Assembly (NCBI RefSeq): GCF_012396605.1
Contig: NZ_JAAXPW010000004.1
Span: forward strand, 45,414 to 109,413
DNA: 64,000 nucleotides
Source of the DNA: Ureibacillus thermosphaericus
Lineage (GTDB): Bacteria; Bacillota; Bacilli; Bacillales_A; Planococcaceae
Direction of reading: 5' to 3'
The notes under the pieces were generated by a model. The model saw nothing but the letters and a program-made list of their open reading frames with translations. It had not been told where the DNA came from and ran no database searches. Of this stretch, positions 1 to 13,387 are shown one piece after another (the stretch's first letter is position 1; the number at the start of each line of letters is the position of its first letter). Both the position numbers and the translations under genes were made by a program.

Positions 1-3000
1 ATAAAGTGATTCTAATAAACTCAAACCCTGCAACGATTATGACAGATACAGAAATTGCAGATAAGGTTTATATCGAACCGATTAGTTTAGAGTTTGTTTC
101 CCGAATATTGCGAAAAGAAAGACCAGATGCCATACTTCCAACACTTGGTGGACAAACTGGCTTAAATATGGCAATTGAACTTCAAAAATCAGGTATTTTG
201 GATGAATTAGGGATAGAAGTATTAGGAACAAAATTAGAAGCAATCCATCATGCAGAAGACCGTGAATTATTCAGAAGTTTGATGTTTGAATTAGGTGCTC
301 CAGTTCCTGAATCCGACATCGTTCATAGTGTTGAAGAAGCAAAAGCTTTTGTTGAAAAAATCGGTTATCCAGTGATTGTTCGACCAGCCTTTACGCTAGG
401 AGGTACTGGTGGAGGTATTTGTCACAATGAACAAGAGTTGGAAGAAATTGTTTCAAGCGGTTTAAAATATAGCCCAGTGAAACAATGTCTACTTGAAAAA
501 TCAATTGCAGGCTACAAAGAAATTGAGTTTGAAGTAATGCGCGACTCAAAAAATAATGCGATTGTAGTTTGTAGCATGGAAAACGTGGATCCAGTTGGTA
601 TTCATACTGGTGACTCAATTGTAGTAGCACCAGTCCAAACGTTAACTGATCGGGAATATCAGATGCTACGTAACATCTCATTAGATATTATCCGTGCATT
701 AAAAATTGAAGGTGGATGTAACGTACAATTAGCACTTGATCCACATAGTTTTAAATATTATGTAATTGAAGTAAATCCTCGTGTTTCTCGTTCATCTGCT
801 TTAGCATCTAAAGCAACAGGTTACCCAATTGCAAAAATCGCTGCAAAAATTGCGGTTGGTTTAACGCTGGATGAAATTAAAAACCCTGTTACTGGCACTA
901 CATATGCAGACTTCGAACCTGCCATCGACTATGTAGTGGCAAAAATTCCTCGTTGGCCATTTGATAAATTCGAATCTGCAAAACGTAATTTAGGTACGCA
1001 AATGAAAGCCACTGGGGAAGTAATGGCTTTAGGACGTAATTTTGAAGAAGCGATCTTAAAAGCAGTTCGATCTCTCGAGACTGGCCATTATCATATCGAT
1101 TTAAAACATGCAGAAGATCATGATGATAACTGGATTGAAAAACGCATTAAGAAAGCAGGCGACGAACGGCTATTCTTTATCGCTGAAGCAATGCGCCGCG
1201 GTGTCGCTGTGGAACAAATTCATAAATGGTCACAAATCGATTTATTCTTCCTATATAAACTAAAAAACATTATCGACATGGAGACTGTTCTTTCTGAAAA
1301 TAAAAATGATTTAGAAGTGTTAAAACAAGCAAAACGTCTAGGCTTTGCAGATCAAAAAATCGCTGAGCTTTGGGATATGGAAGCGAAAGAAATTTACGAA
1401 CTTCGCAAATCGAATGGTATTGTACCGGTTTATAAAATGGTTGACACTTGTGCAGCGGAGTTTGAATCAGCAACTCCTTATTATTACGGAACTTACGAAG
1501 AAGAAAATGAATCGATTGTTTCCGATAAACCATCTGTCATCGTTCTTGGTTCTGGTCCAATCCGAATTGGACAAGGCGTTGAGTTCGACTATGCAACAGT
1601 GCATTCGGTTTGGGCAATTCAAGAAGCAGGGTATGAAGCAATTATTATCAACTCAAACCCTGAAACGGTATCAACAGACTTTTCAATTTCCGATAAACTC
1701 TACTTTGAGCCTTTAACGATTGAAGATGTAATGCACATTATCGATTTGGAAAAACCGATTGGAGTAGTAGTACAATTCGGTGGACAAACAGCAATTAACT
1801 TAGCAGATAAACTTGCAGCAAATGGTGTGAAAATTTTAGGTACATCATTAGAAGATATCGACAGAGCAGAAAATCGCGACTTGTTTGAACAAGCTTTAAA
1901 AGAATTAGAAATTCCACAGCCAGAGGGGGACACTGCGGTTTCATTGGATGAAGCATTGGAAATTGCAAAGAGAATCGGCTTCCCGGTATTGGTTCGTCCT
2001 TCTTACGTTCTTGGCGGCCGTGCGATGGAAATCGTTTATAACGAAAATGAATTGAAACAATATATGGAAAATGCGGTAGAAGCTTCTCCAGATCATCCTG
2101 TATTAATTGACCGTTATTTAACAGGAAAAGAAGTAGAAGTAGATGCGATTTCTGATGGAGAAAATGTACTCATTCCTGGCATTATGGAACATATTGAACG
2201 TGCTGGGGTTCACTCAGGTGACTCAATTTCCGTTTACCCACCGCAAAGTTTGACGCAAAAACAAATTGAAACGATTGTGGATTATACAACAAGATTGGCT
2301 AGAGGATTAAATATTGTCGGATTAATGAACATCCAATATGTCATTTCAGATGGAAATGTATATGTCATTGAAGTAAACCCTCGTGCATCAAGAACAGTGC
2401 CGTTCTTAAGCAAAATTACAAACATTCCGATGGCGAATGTTGCAACAAAAGCGATTTTAGGTCAATCAATCGTTGAACAAGGTTACGAAACAGGTCTAGT
2501 TGAAGAGAAAAAAGGTGTATACGTAAAAGTACCTGTATTTAGCTTTGCAAAACTACGACGCGTCGATATCACACTAGGACCTGAAATGAAGTCAACTGGT
2601 GAAGTAATGGGGAAAGACATTACTTTAGAAAAAGCATTATATAAAGGGTTGGTTGCTTCAGGTATAGAAATCAAACCGTATGGAACTGTGTTATTTACAG
2701 TAGCGGATAAAGATAAAGAAGAAGCAATTAGTCTTGCCAAACGTTTCCAATCTGTAGGTTATCGCATCATGGCGACAGAAGGAACAGCGAAAAAATTTGA
2801 AGAAGCAGGTATTCGAACAGAAGTAGTAGATAAAATTGGTGGTAAAGGTAAAACGTTGGTGGATGTAATCCAAAACGGTGATGCCCAAGTTGTAATTAAT
2901 ACTTTAACGAAAGGAAAACAACCTGCCCGCGACGGTTTCCGCATTCGTCGAGAAACTGTTGAAAACGGCATTCCTTGTTTAACATCATTGGATACAGCTA

Positions 3001-3070
3001 ACGCTTTAATAACAGTCATTGAATCCATGACATTTGCAATACAGGAAATGCCGAAAGCGGAGGTATATTC

Positions 3071-3074
<4 letters not shown>
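1..3074 (+). CDS. carB: carbamoyl-phosphate synthase large subunit, 5'-truncated by window edge
   Basis: Makes carbamoyl phosphate from bicarbonate, ATP and glutamine-derived ammonia, feeding UMP synthesis. The frame is open from base 3 and enters in the middle of the first carboxyphosphate domain, so by comparison with Bacillus PyrAB about 43 N-terminal residues lie outside the window; the GTG at base 6 is internal, not a start. The two homologous halves are visible: [10 protein letters not shown] with GGQTGLN in the first and [20 protein letters not shown] and GGQTAIN in the second, followed by a C-terminal MGS-like regulatory domain. The stop overlaps the pyrK start (ATGA). The pyr neighbours suggest the pyrimidine-specific enzyme (PyrAB) rather than the arginine paralogue. 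Confidence 0.97.
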
Positions 3075-4751
<1,677 letters not shown>

Positions 4752-4752
<1 letters not shown>

Positions 4753-5450
4753 TGAACAAACCGATTATCGCGTTAGATTTTCCGAGTGAAATTGAAGTTT
4801 TTCAGTTTTTAAACCAATTCGATGAAAAATTGTTTGTAAAAGTTGGAATGGAGCTTTTTTATCAAGAAGGTCCTGATATTGTAAGAAAAATTAAGGATTT
4901 AGGACATGATATATTCCTTGATTTAAAACTTCATGACATTCCAAATACAGTGAAATCTGCAATGAAAGGGCTAGCTCGTTTGGGCGTTGATTTAGTAAAT
5001 GTGCATGCAGCCGGCGGAAAAAATATGATGGAAGCAGCCATTGAAGGATTAGAGGCAGGAAGTGCTGACAAAAGGCCAATGCTCATTGCCGTGACTCAAT
5101 TAACGTCTACAACGGAAGAACAAATGCAAAAGGAGCAAAAAATCCCATTATCCTTGTTAGATTCAGTATTGCATTATGCACAATTAACGAAAGATGCTGG
5201 ATTAGATGGAGTTGTTTGCTCTGTTCATGAAGCAAAAAATATTGCGGATGTATGTGGAGAAACGTTCTTACGAGTGACACCTGGAATTCGACTGCCTGGT
5301 GGAGATGCTCACGATCAGAAACGGATTGCAACTCCTGACTATGCCCGAATTAATGGCTCTTCTTATATTGTTATTGGACGAGCAGTGACTAAAGCAGAAA
5401 ATCCTGTAGAAGCTTATAAAAAGGTATGCCAACTTTGGGAGGGAATTTAA
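4752..5450 (+). CDS. pyrF: orotidine 5'-phosphate decarboxylase
   Basis: Decarboxylates OMP to UMP, the last step of the pathway. The 232-residue protein shows the catalytic [12 protein letters not shown] motif (D-x-K-x-x-D tetrad) near residue 55-66 and the C-terminal phosphate-binding VTPGIRLPG and IVIGRAVT segments. Length is normal for the short bacterial form. It shares a base with the stop of pyrD and the start of pyrE. Confidence 0.96.
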
Positions 5451-6079
5451 TGGCTATTGAAAAAGAAATTGCCCAAATCATGTTATCAGTAGGTGCTGTT
5501 GAATTAAACGCATCGGAATTATTTACCTGGGCAAGTGGAATTAAATCACCCATTTATTGTGATACACGTTTAACAATTTCTTATCCAGAAGCAAGAAAAC
5601 AAATTGCGAAAGGTTTAGCGGAAAAAATTAAAGAACATTTTCCTGAAACAGAAGTGGTTGCAGGCACAGCAACAGCAGGAATTCCTCATGCTGCATGGGT
5701 GAGTGATGTATTACAATTGCCAATGGTATATGTGCGTTCCAAACCGAAAGAACATGGACGAGGCAATCAAATTGAGGGGAAACTAGAACCAGGTCAGAAG
5801 GTAGTTGTTGTAGAAGACATCATTTCAACTGGCGGTTCATCACTTACTGCAGTAAAAGCATTAAGAGATGCAGGATGCGAAGTCGTGGGTGTTGTATGTG
5901 TTTATACATACAATTTGCCAAAAGCCGAGGATGCTTTTGAAAATGAGGGTATAAAGTATGTCAGCTTAACGAATTTCGACTATTTAATTGAAGCGGCAAA
6001 AGATTCTGGTGCTATTAAGTCCGACGATATTCCATTCTTAAAAAATTGGCATGAAGATTTGAAAGCTGGTAGATTATAA
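5450..6079 (+). CDS. pyrE: orotate phosphoribosyltransferase
   Basis: Joins orotate and PRPP to give OMP, the substrate of PyrF. I start at the ATG at 5450, which overlaps the pyrF stop and has GGGAGGG just upstream; an in-frame ATG at 5426 lies inside pyrF and is less likely. The 209-residue protein has the mobile catalytic loop RSKPKEHGRGN (97-107) and the PRPP motif VVVVEDIISTGGS (118-130). It is the last gene of the pyr operon and is followed at once by a strong terminator. Confidence 0.96.
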   Translation: MAIEKEIAQIMLSVGAVELNASELFTWASGIKSPIYCDTRLTISYPEARKQIAKGLAEKIKEHFPETEVVAGTATAGIPHAAWVSDVLQLPMVYVRSKPKEHGRGNQIEGKLEPGQKVVVVEDIISTGGSSLTAVKALRDAGCEVVGVVCVYTYNLPKAEDAFENEGIKYVSLTNFDYLIEAAKDSGAIKSDDIPFLKNWHEDLKAGRL

Positions 6080-6080
6080 T

Positions 6081-6127
6081 AAAAAAATTCTCCTGAGTCA
6101 TTAAAATGATTCAGGAGAATTTTTTTA
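6081..6127. terminator. bidirectional terminator between pyrE and the serine hydrolase
   Basis: A long stem (AAAAAATTCTCCTGA at 6082-6096 pairing with TCAGGAGAATTTTTT at 6111-6125, extended inward by four pairs to a TTAAAA loop) is flanked by A and T runs, so it can end transcription from both converging genes. Confidence 0.92.
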
Positions 6128-8056
6128 TTATGCAAAACCAGGAAAAAATCTCCAGTAGATGCAGTATGGGATGAAAAGTAGGCAACCCATTAGAATGACG
6201 AAATAGCCGATTTTTCTTTTATTCGAAACGTTTCTATACAATTGATAATACAATCCAAACAGTAACATGGTCAAAATGCCAGTAATCACAGGTACATACA
6301 GCAATATTTGTACGAGTTTTGGTAGGCCAAAAGCAACTGCAGGGAATCCAGCTATTTGATTTATAAAACATAATTGAAAGATTGGAAATGGAAATGAAAG
6401 ATTTAATAAACTAATTACTCCACAGAGTTGAAGGAAAGGCAATTCCATATAAGCATAGAATTTCTTATTTCTTTTAATAAAATGGATGATTGAATAGATG
6501 AGTGTTATGACAAATAGTATTGTAAAAATAGTTAGGAACACTAGCTGTGATATCACTTTTTCATACCAAGGAATTTTTTCATACGTGGTGTGATAACCAT
6601 TACCTGTATGCATCAATAATTTTCCGTCAAGATTTTCAAAAGCAACATATCCTTCCATATCACTACGTTGAAACAGCATCGGTTCAATTTGTGTGAGCGT
6701 TGCTTCTTTTTCAAATCCTCCCCAACCTGCTGTATCGCCTGGACCTGAAACAACAAGTTGTAAAGTGCCATCATGATTTGCAGTAATATCAATCATCATC
6801 CCGGAGAAAAAGCTACCAACTTTCATGATATTTTGATGTTGCTGGATTGCTCGATAAGTACCTTCTAATTTCTTTGCTTCCTCTAATGTTAAGGGAATAC
6901 CAGTCTTTTTTGCTTTCTTTTCAAAAAAGTAATCGAAAAAAGTAGTGGTTAATTCATTAAGTAAATCATCACCTCGAATATTTTGAAAATATACGAATCC
7001 TATTTGTTCTTCAGGTATAAACAACATTCTGGTTGTTACTCCAAATCCACTGCCATCTCTAACAAGTGCCCTTTTGTTGTTTTGAAAGAATTCAAAAAAT
7101 CCATAAGTAACACCTGCTAGATTGTCATGTCCACGGTATTGCGCTTGAATCATAGATTGTACTGTTTCTTGTTTTAATATTTCGATTCCATCAAATGTGC
7201 CATTTTTCATTAAGGCAATTAGTAAATTGCTAACTTCTGCTGGAGTGCTACTTAGACCTCCTGAAGGCGGAGTGGAGCCATATAAAAACTCTGTTTCAAT
7301 AAACTTATTATCTTCAAATAAATAGGTAGTGGCTAGACTATGTTGTAATGACTTTGGAATGGTTTGAGAGAATGTACTGTAGTTCATAGAAAGCGGCTGA
7401 AGAATTTTTTCCTTTACATAAACATCAAATGCTTTTCCAGTGATATTTTCAATAATATGAGCAGCTAATACGGAACCCATTCCACCGTAGGCAATGCCCG
7501 TACCGGGTTGAATAGTTGGTTTTCTCAAATCTTTTATTAATGTGTCATGAAGAGGCGGAATGGCATCCGCATTTAACACAAAAGTTCCAACATCTTTAGA
7601 TGGAAAGCCTTCTGTATGGGTAAGCAAATGGTGAATTTTAATTCCTTTCAATCGATGGATAAGTGGATCATCTTCTGCTAAATATTTTGATACTTCATCA
7701 TGAACCGATAATTTGCCTTCTTCTTGCAATTTTAAAATTGCCATCAGTACATAAATTTTTGATAATGAAGCAACCCGAAATAGAGTCTTTTCTGGGTCAA
7801 CCCCAATTTTTTTATCAATATTTGCGTAGCCGTATCCTTTTGAAATTATTCTTTTTCCATCTTTCACTAATATGAAACCGACACCTGGAACATGCTTTTT
7901 TGACATCTCCTTTGAAAAAAATTCATCAAAAAACTGTTCGATTTCAGCTTGTGATTTATGAAATTCTGATGCCTTTGCCTTTTGAGGTGATTGAATGAGA
8001 AATGCAAATAGTAGTACGAATATACTGAGGCAATGAATAAATTTGAATTGCATCAT
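6128..8056 (-). CDS. serine hydrolase, beta-lactamase/PBP4* family, with C-terminal membrane domain
   Basis: Secreted or membrane-bound serine hydrolase of the class C beta-lactamase-like fold; substrate unknown. The 642 residues begin with a signal peptide (hydrophobic core 9-22, cleavage plausible after AKA near 29), followed by the hydrolase domain with the nucleophile motif SLSK at 97-100 and the typical LLTHTEG segment. The usual second motif YxN reads Y190-G-G, and the third, usually HGG or KTG, reads DGS, so peptidase or lactamase activity is uncertain. A beta-rich region follows, then four or five hydrophobic segments from about residue 503 to the end. AGGAGG precedes two adjacent ATG codons (8056 and 8053). 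It converges on pyrE and lies downstream of rqcH. Confidence 0.85.
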   Translation of the reverse strand: MMQFKFIHCLSIFVLLFAFLIQSPQKAKASEFHKSQAEIEQFFDEFFSKEMSKKHVPGVGFILVKDGKRIISKGYGYANIDKKIGVDPEKTLFRVASLSKIYVLMAILKLQEEGKLSVHDEVSKYLAEDDPLIHRLKGIKIHHLLTHTEGFPSKDVGTFVLNADAIPPLHDTLIKDLRKPTIQPGTGIAYGGMGSVLAAHIIENITGKAFDVYVKEKILQPLSMNYSTFSQTIPKSLQHSLATTYLFEDNKFIETEFLYGSTPPSGGLSSTPAEVSNLLIALMKNGTFDGIEILKQETVQSMIQAQYRGHDNLAGVTYGFFEFFQNNKRALVRDGSGFGVTTRMLFIPEEQIGFVYFQNIRGDDLLNELTTTFFDYFFEKKAKKTGIPLTLEEAKKLEGTYRAIQQHQNIMKVGSFFSGMMIDITANHDGTLQLVVSGPGDTAGWGGFEKEATLTQIEPMLFQRSDMEGYVAFENLDGKLLMHTGNGYHTTYEKIPWYEKVISQLVFLTIFTILFVITLIYSIIHFIKRNKKFYAYMELPFLQLCGVISLLNLSFPFPIFQLCFINQIAGFPAVAFGLPKLVQILLYVPVITGILTMLLFGLYYQLYRNVSNKRKIGYFVILMGCLLFIPYCIYWRFFPGFA

Positions 8057-8249
8057 TATTCCTCCTGAAAATTTTACAGATGAATCGTTAATTTCTATGC
8101 ATTTATAGAGTAATTAATAACTTGGTAATGCAATAATATTGAGCCAATATTTTAACAAAAGGTGTTTGGAAAAAAGAGGTTGTTGATTATTTTTAGTAAG
8201 GCTCAAGCTTTAGGGTTATTTATAAACCAGAAGGCTTGAATTATTTTAA

Positions 8250-8284
8250 AAAAATAGTACAAACCGTCGTATAGGTTTGCACTA
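8250..8284 (-). terminator. rqcH terminator
   Basis: On the minus strand a hairpin (TAGTGCAAACC pairing with GGTTTGTACTA, one mismatch, loop TATACGAC) is followed by a run of T, directly downstream of rqcH. Confidence 0.75.
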
Positions 8285-8298
8285 CAATAATAAAAAGA

Positions 8299-9981
8299 TC
8301 AATCTTTTTTCTTAAGTTTTAATACAACTTCTTCATCCGGTGTGACATAGAGCGTTTTTTGCTCAAAATAAATCACGAAACCTGGTTTTGCTCCATTCGG
8401 CTTTTTCACATGTCGAATTTTCGTATAGTCTACTGGTACAGAAGAGGAGCTTCTTGCTTTGCTAAAATAGGCGCTTAATATAGCAGCTTCTTTCAATGTT
8501 GTCTCGTCTGGATTATCCGAATGAATGACGACATGTGATCCTGGAATATCTTTTGTGTGAAGCCAAGTATCGGATTTTTTAGCTAATTTAAAGGTTAAAT
8601 AGTCGTTTTGTTTATTGTTTTTGCCGACCGATATAGGAACCCCTGTTGATGACATAAATTTTTCAGGAACAGGTTTTAATTGTTTTTGCTTTTGTTTTTT
8701 GTTTCGTTTTTTCAAATAGCCTTGTTCTGCTAGTTCATCACGAATTTCTTCAATATCCGTTGGGCTTGCTTGGTTTACTTGGTTGATGAGCATTTCAAAA
8801 TATTCAATTTCCTCTTTTGTTTTATCAATTTGCTCTTTTACCCGAATGAGCGCATGTTTAGCTTTATTGTATTTCGAATAATAGCTTTGGGCATTTTCGA
8901 TAGGTGTTTTTCTTTCATCTAATGGTATTGTCAATTCTTGTTCATTGTAGTAATTCGTTACGGTAACTTCCTTCATGCCTTTGTCGAATTGGTATAAATT
9001 AGCCATTAATAGTTCGCCATATAATTGGTATTGATCTAATTTGGAAGCTTGTTCTAAATCTTTATGTAACTTTTTTAATTTTGTTTTCAATTTATTGATT
9101 TCATTTTGTAAAAAGCGTTCTAAGTCGCCCGCTTGTTGTTTTACACGGTCCCTTTCAGCTCTTGCGTAAAATGCTCGGTCTAGGAGGGAGCTTAAATCAA
9201 CAAAAAACGTATTTTTCCTCGATACATGAGTAATTGTTGTCGGTGAAAAATAAGGTTTTCCATCAACTTCTAAATAAGTAGGATTAGCACTAGCAAGAAT
9301 TTCGTTTATAAACGTGCGGAATATTTCAATTTTATTGTTTTCGTCCTTCATTCGATGCAATAATTCTTTAGCATGAAAAGGAGAAAATCCAGCAAAATGA
9401 GCAACTACTTCTTGTGATGTTTTTTCATTTGAGAAAAAGTTCGTAATCTCCTCATCAGATATTGTAATCGGATTGGCTTTTTGTTGTGCTGGTGGATGGA
9501 TATACTCAAATCCTGGAAGCACTGTTCGATAACTGTTAACGGAAGGTGGTAAATGTTTTAATCCATCGATGATTTTATTTTCATCGTCAACTAAAATTAA
9601 ATTACTATGTCGTCCCATTATTTCAACGATTAACTTCCGAGTCACTTGGTCACCAATTTCGTTTTTACTTTCAATGTGAAAAGTAATCAATCTCTCAAAA
9701 CCATTGTTTTCAATTCGAGTAATAATGCCGCCTTCAATATGTTTGCGGAGGAGCATGCAAAACATTGGTGGTTCTTGTGGATTTTCAATCGATTCTTTTG
9801 TTAAGTGAACTCGTGCATATGATGGGTGAATAGAAAATAATAATTTTTCATTTTTCCCTCTTGCTCGGATATGGAGCACTACTTCCAATGCATTTGGTTG
9901 ATGAACTTTTGAAATTCGACCAGTTTCAAGTCTCTTCAACTCATTGATCATCGCTACTGTAAATAATCCATCAAATGCCAT
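8299..9981 (-). CDS. rqcH: ribosome quality control factor RqcH (NFACT/FbpA family)
   Basis: NFACT-family protein that binds stalled 50S subunits with peptidyl-tRNA and directs C-terminal alanine tailing; earlier annotated as a fibronectin-binding protein (FbpA, YloA). The 560-residue protein starts with the NFACT-N domain (MAFDGLFT; EIMGRHSNLILVD), continues with a helical and coiled-coil segment from about 290 to 400, and ends with the NFACT-R domain (DTWLHTKDIPGSHVVIH). AAGAGGAAC gives a Shine-Dalgarno site. In Bacillus subtilis the homologue yloA also lies downstream of the pyr region. Confidence 0.94.
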   Translation of the reverse strand: MAFDGLFTVAMINELKRLETGRISKVHQPNALEVVLHIRARGKNEKLLFSIHPSYARVHLTKESIENPQEPPMFCMLLRKHIEGGIITRIENNGFERLITFHIESKNEIGDQVTRKLIVEIMGRHSNLILVDDENKIIDGLKHLPPSVNSYRTVLPGFEYIHPPAQQKANPITISDEEITNFFSNEKTSQEVVAHFAGFSPFHAKELLHRMKDENNKIEIFRTFINEILASANPTYLEVDGKPYFSPTTITHVSRKNTFFVDLSSLLDRAFYARAERDRVKQQAGDLERFLQNEINKLKTKLKKLHKDLEQASKLDQYQLYGELLMANLYQFDKGMKEVTVTNYYNEQELTIPLDERKTPIENAQSYYSKYNKAKHALIRVKEQIDKTKEEIEYFEMLINQVNQASPTDIEEIRDELAEQGYLKKRNKKQKQKQLKPVPEKFMSSTGVPISVGKNNKQNDYLTFKLAKKSDTWLHTKDIPGSHVVIHSDNPDETTLKEAAILSAYFSKARSSSSVPVDYTKIRHVKKPNGAKPGFVIYFEQKTLYVTPDEEVVLKLKKKD

Positions 9982-10096
9982 AATTGTTCCTCTTTTCTTG
10001 AAAAATCACTGATATATTATTTTATCATGTTTTTATATCTCTGCATTGATTCTAATGCAATTCATAAAATATTTAAAGTTTAATGAGAAGAAGCAT

Positions 10097-10125
10097 TTGA
10101 CATTTTAAAACCTTTGAATTATCTT
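10097..10125 (+). promoter_or_regulatory. candidate sigma-A promoter of the tetR gene
   Basis: TTGACA (10097-10102) and TATCTT (10120-10125) are separated by 17 bases. The first operator copy begins five bases downstream, where a bound repressor would block initiation. Confidence 0.6.
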
Positions 10126-10129
10126 ATTA

Positions 10130-10144
10130 TTGAACAGTGGTCAA
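10130..10144. promoter_or_regulatory. TetR-type operator copy 1
   Basis: TTGAACAGTGGTCAA is an imperfect palindrome (TTGAAC-AGT-GGTCAA) just downstream of the tetR promoter. It matches two further copies at 10764 and 10800. Confidence 0.7.
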
Positions 10145-10181
10145 TTAATTTAATGCAACTAGAATGACTGGAGGATTTATT

Positions 10182-10748
10182 ATGGCAAGAGATGCGTCTA
10201 AACCTGTCCTTACGCCAAAAATGATTATGGATGTTGCAAGAGATTTATTCGTAAAAAATGGCTATCAGCAAGTTTCGATGCGTCAAATTGCAAAAGAACT
10301 TGGCTGTTCCCACGGTGCTTTGTATTATCATTTTCAAAGTAAAGCAGAATTATTTTTTGCATTGGTGAAGGAATATTTTGTTCTATTAGAACAGGAATTA
10401 AACAATGTATTAGAGAAGGACATTGAAAATTTAGAAAAACTTGAGCAATGTATGCTTGGGTATATCAAGTTTGGTTTAAACCATCAGAGCCATTATGAAA
10501 TAATGTTTATGCTAAAAGATGATGAGGTACGCAATTTCATCAATGAACAACCGATGAAGGTATATGAGAAGTTTGCCAATGCTTTATACACATTATCAAA
10601 TAAAAAATTGCAATTAAAGGATATATGGTCAATTTTTATTTCTTTGCATGGTTTTGTTAGTCACTATTTATCCCATGTTGTAAGTTATGAAGATATAGAG
10701 AATGCAGCAATTCATCACGTAAAATTTTTACTTAAAGGCGTGTGTTAA
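10182..10748 (+). CDS. TetR/AcrR family transcriptional regulator
   Basis: DNA-binding repressor, 188 residues. The N-terminal helix-turn-helix is typical of TetR proteins (VSMRQIAKELGCSHGALYYHF, about residues 30-50); the C-terminal ligand domain is not recognisable as a named subgroup. I prefer the ATG at 10182, with GGAGG seven bases upstream, over the ATG at 10164. An operator-like palindrome lies between its promoter and start, and two more lie between its stop and the next gene, so autoregulation and control of the neighbouring epimerase are likely. The ligand is unknown. Confidence 0.9.
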   Translation: MARDASKPVLTPKMIMDVARDLFVKNGYQQVSMRQIAKELGCSHGALYYHFQSKAELFFALVKEYFVLLEQELNNVLEKDIENLEKLEQCMLGYIKFGLNHQSHYEIMFMLKDDEVRNFINEQPMKVYEKFANALYTLSNKKLQLKDIWSIFISLHGFVSHYLSHVVSYEDIENAAIHHVKFLLKGVC

Positions 10749-10763
10749 TTTTTTTATATTTAT

Positions 10764-10778
10764 TTAACCAGCGGTCAA
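10764..10778. promoter_or_regulatory. TetR-type operator copy 2
   Basis: TTAACCAGCGGTCAA is the same palindrome as copies 1 and 3, here in the gap between the tetR gene and the epimerase gene. Its centre is 36 bases from that of copy 3. Confidence 0.75.
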
Positions 10779-10799
10779 TAAAATGTATTGAACATTTAA

Positions 10800-10814
10800 T
10801 TGACCACTGGTTAA
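10800..10814. promoter_or_regulatory. TetR-type operator copy 3
   Basis: TTGACCACTGGTTAA is, apart from one base, the reverse complement of copy 2. It lies directly upstream of the epimerase ribosome binding site (GGGAGGAG). Confidence 0.75.
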
Positions 10815-10835
10815 CAAAAAGGGAGGAGTTTTTTT

Positions 10836-11756
10836 ATGAAAAAAGTATTAGTTCTTGGTGCTTCAGGTAATATGGGAGCGGCACTTGTAAAAGAATTTTG
10901 TAATCGTGGAATTGAAGTAAAAGCATTTGCACGAAATAAGGAAAAATTAGAAAGACTATTTAATAATGAGGAACGAGTGGAAATAGTCCAAGGAGATTTA
11001 TTTAATCAAACAGATTTACTTCATGCAGCACAAGATGTTGATTTAATCGTTCATTCAGTGAATATACCTTATCAAGAGTGGAAAAAACTACCTGTATTAA
11101 TGGACAATGTTATTCAAACTGTAAAAAAGTACAACATAAAATTTGCTTATGTTGATAATATATATGCTTATGGTCGAAGTGTTGGCAAAAAAATGACGGA
11201 GGATATGCCGAAAAATCCTCATACAAAAAAAGGAAAAATCCGATTGCAATTAGAAAACATGATCAAGAATTCTGGAATTAAATATACTATTGCTCATTTC
11301 CCAGATTTTTACGGTCCGAATGCCGCTAATACATTATTATATACAACAATCAATGCTGTAATAAACAATAAAAAGGCCATGTTTATAGGGAATCCAAAGT
11401 TGGCGAGGGAATACATTTATTTGCCTGATGGAGCAAAGGCTTTTGTAAACTTAGTATTGAATGAAAAGGCTTATGGGCAAGAGTGGAATATTCCTTCTTA
11501 CGGTCCGATTACCGGGGAAGAAATCATTCAAATGATTCGAGAGTTTACGGGATATGATAAAAAAATCTCCATTGTAACGAAAAGAATGGTTCAAATGGTA
11601 GGATTATTCAACCCATTTATGCGTGAATTTTCGGAGATGTTTTATTTAATTGATGAACCTGTTATTTTAAGCGGTGAAAAATATGAGCGGGAAATCGGTC
11701 CCCTACCAAAAACATCATACTATGATGGACTAAGAGAAATTTTTCAAATAAAATAA
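10836..11756 (+). CDS. NAD(P)-dependent epimerase/dehydratase family protein
   Basis: Extended short-chain dehydrogenase-like protein of 306 residues. The Rossmann motif GASGNMG at residues 8-14 and an acidic-free strand end (AFARNKEKL) suggest NADP-type binding. The catalytic YxxxK is not in a clear form: NIYAYG is followed only later by basic residues, so the enzyme may be a reductase or an atypical SDR. A strong GGGAGGAG site precedes the ATG. With the TetR gene it forms a two-gene accessory module inserted between rqcH and yicC. Substrate unknown. Confidence 0.82.
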   Translation: MKKVLVLGASGNMGAALVKEFCNRGIEVKAFARNKEKLERLFNNEERVEIVQGDLFNQTDLLHAAQDVDLIVHSVNIPYQEWKKLPVLMDNVIQTVKKYNIKFAYVDNIYAYGRSVGKKMTEDMPKNPHTKKGKIRLQLENMIKNSGIKYTIAHFPDFYGPNAANTLLYTTINAVINNKKAMFIGNPKLAREYIYLPDGAKAFVNLVLNEKAYGQEWNIPSYGPITGEEIIQMIREFTGYDKKISIVTKRMVQMVGLFNPFMREFSEMFYLIDEPVILSGEKYEREIGPLPKTSYYDGLREIFQIK

Positions 11757-11854
11757 AAAAGCTAAGTTAATCTTCTAATAACGGATAAATACGTTATAAT
11801 TTTTTAATCATGTGTTATAATTGGAGCATAGCTTTATGAAAGGTGTGACTTACC

Positions 11855-13385
<1,531 letters not shown>

Positions 13386-13387
13386 TG

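Noticed and set aside
17..1690. repeated ACTCAAACCCTG-like words in carB
   Set aside because: These reflect the ancient internal duplication of CarB (NSNPAT and NSNPET), not a DNA repeat element.
8057..8298. 242-base gap between the serine hydrolase and rqcH searched for a small gene
   Set aside because: Only the rqcH terminator and likely promoter region are seen; no supported frame.
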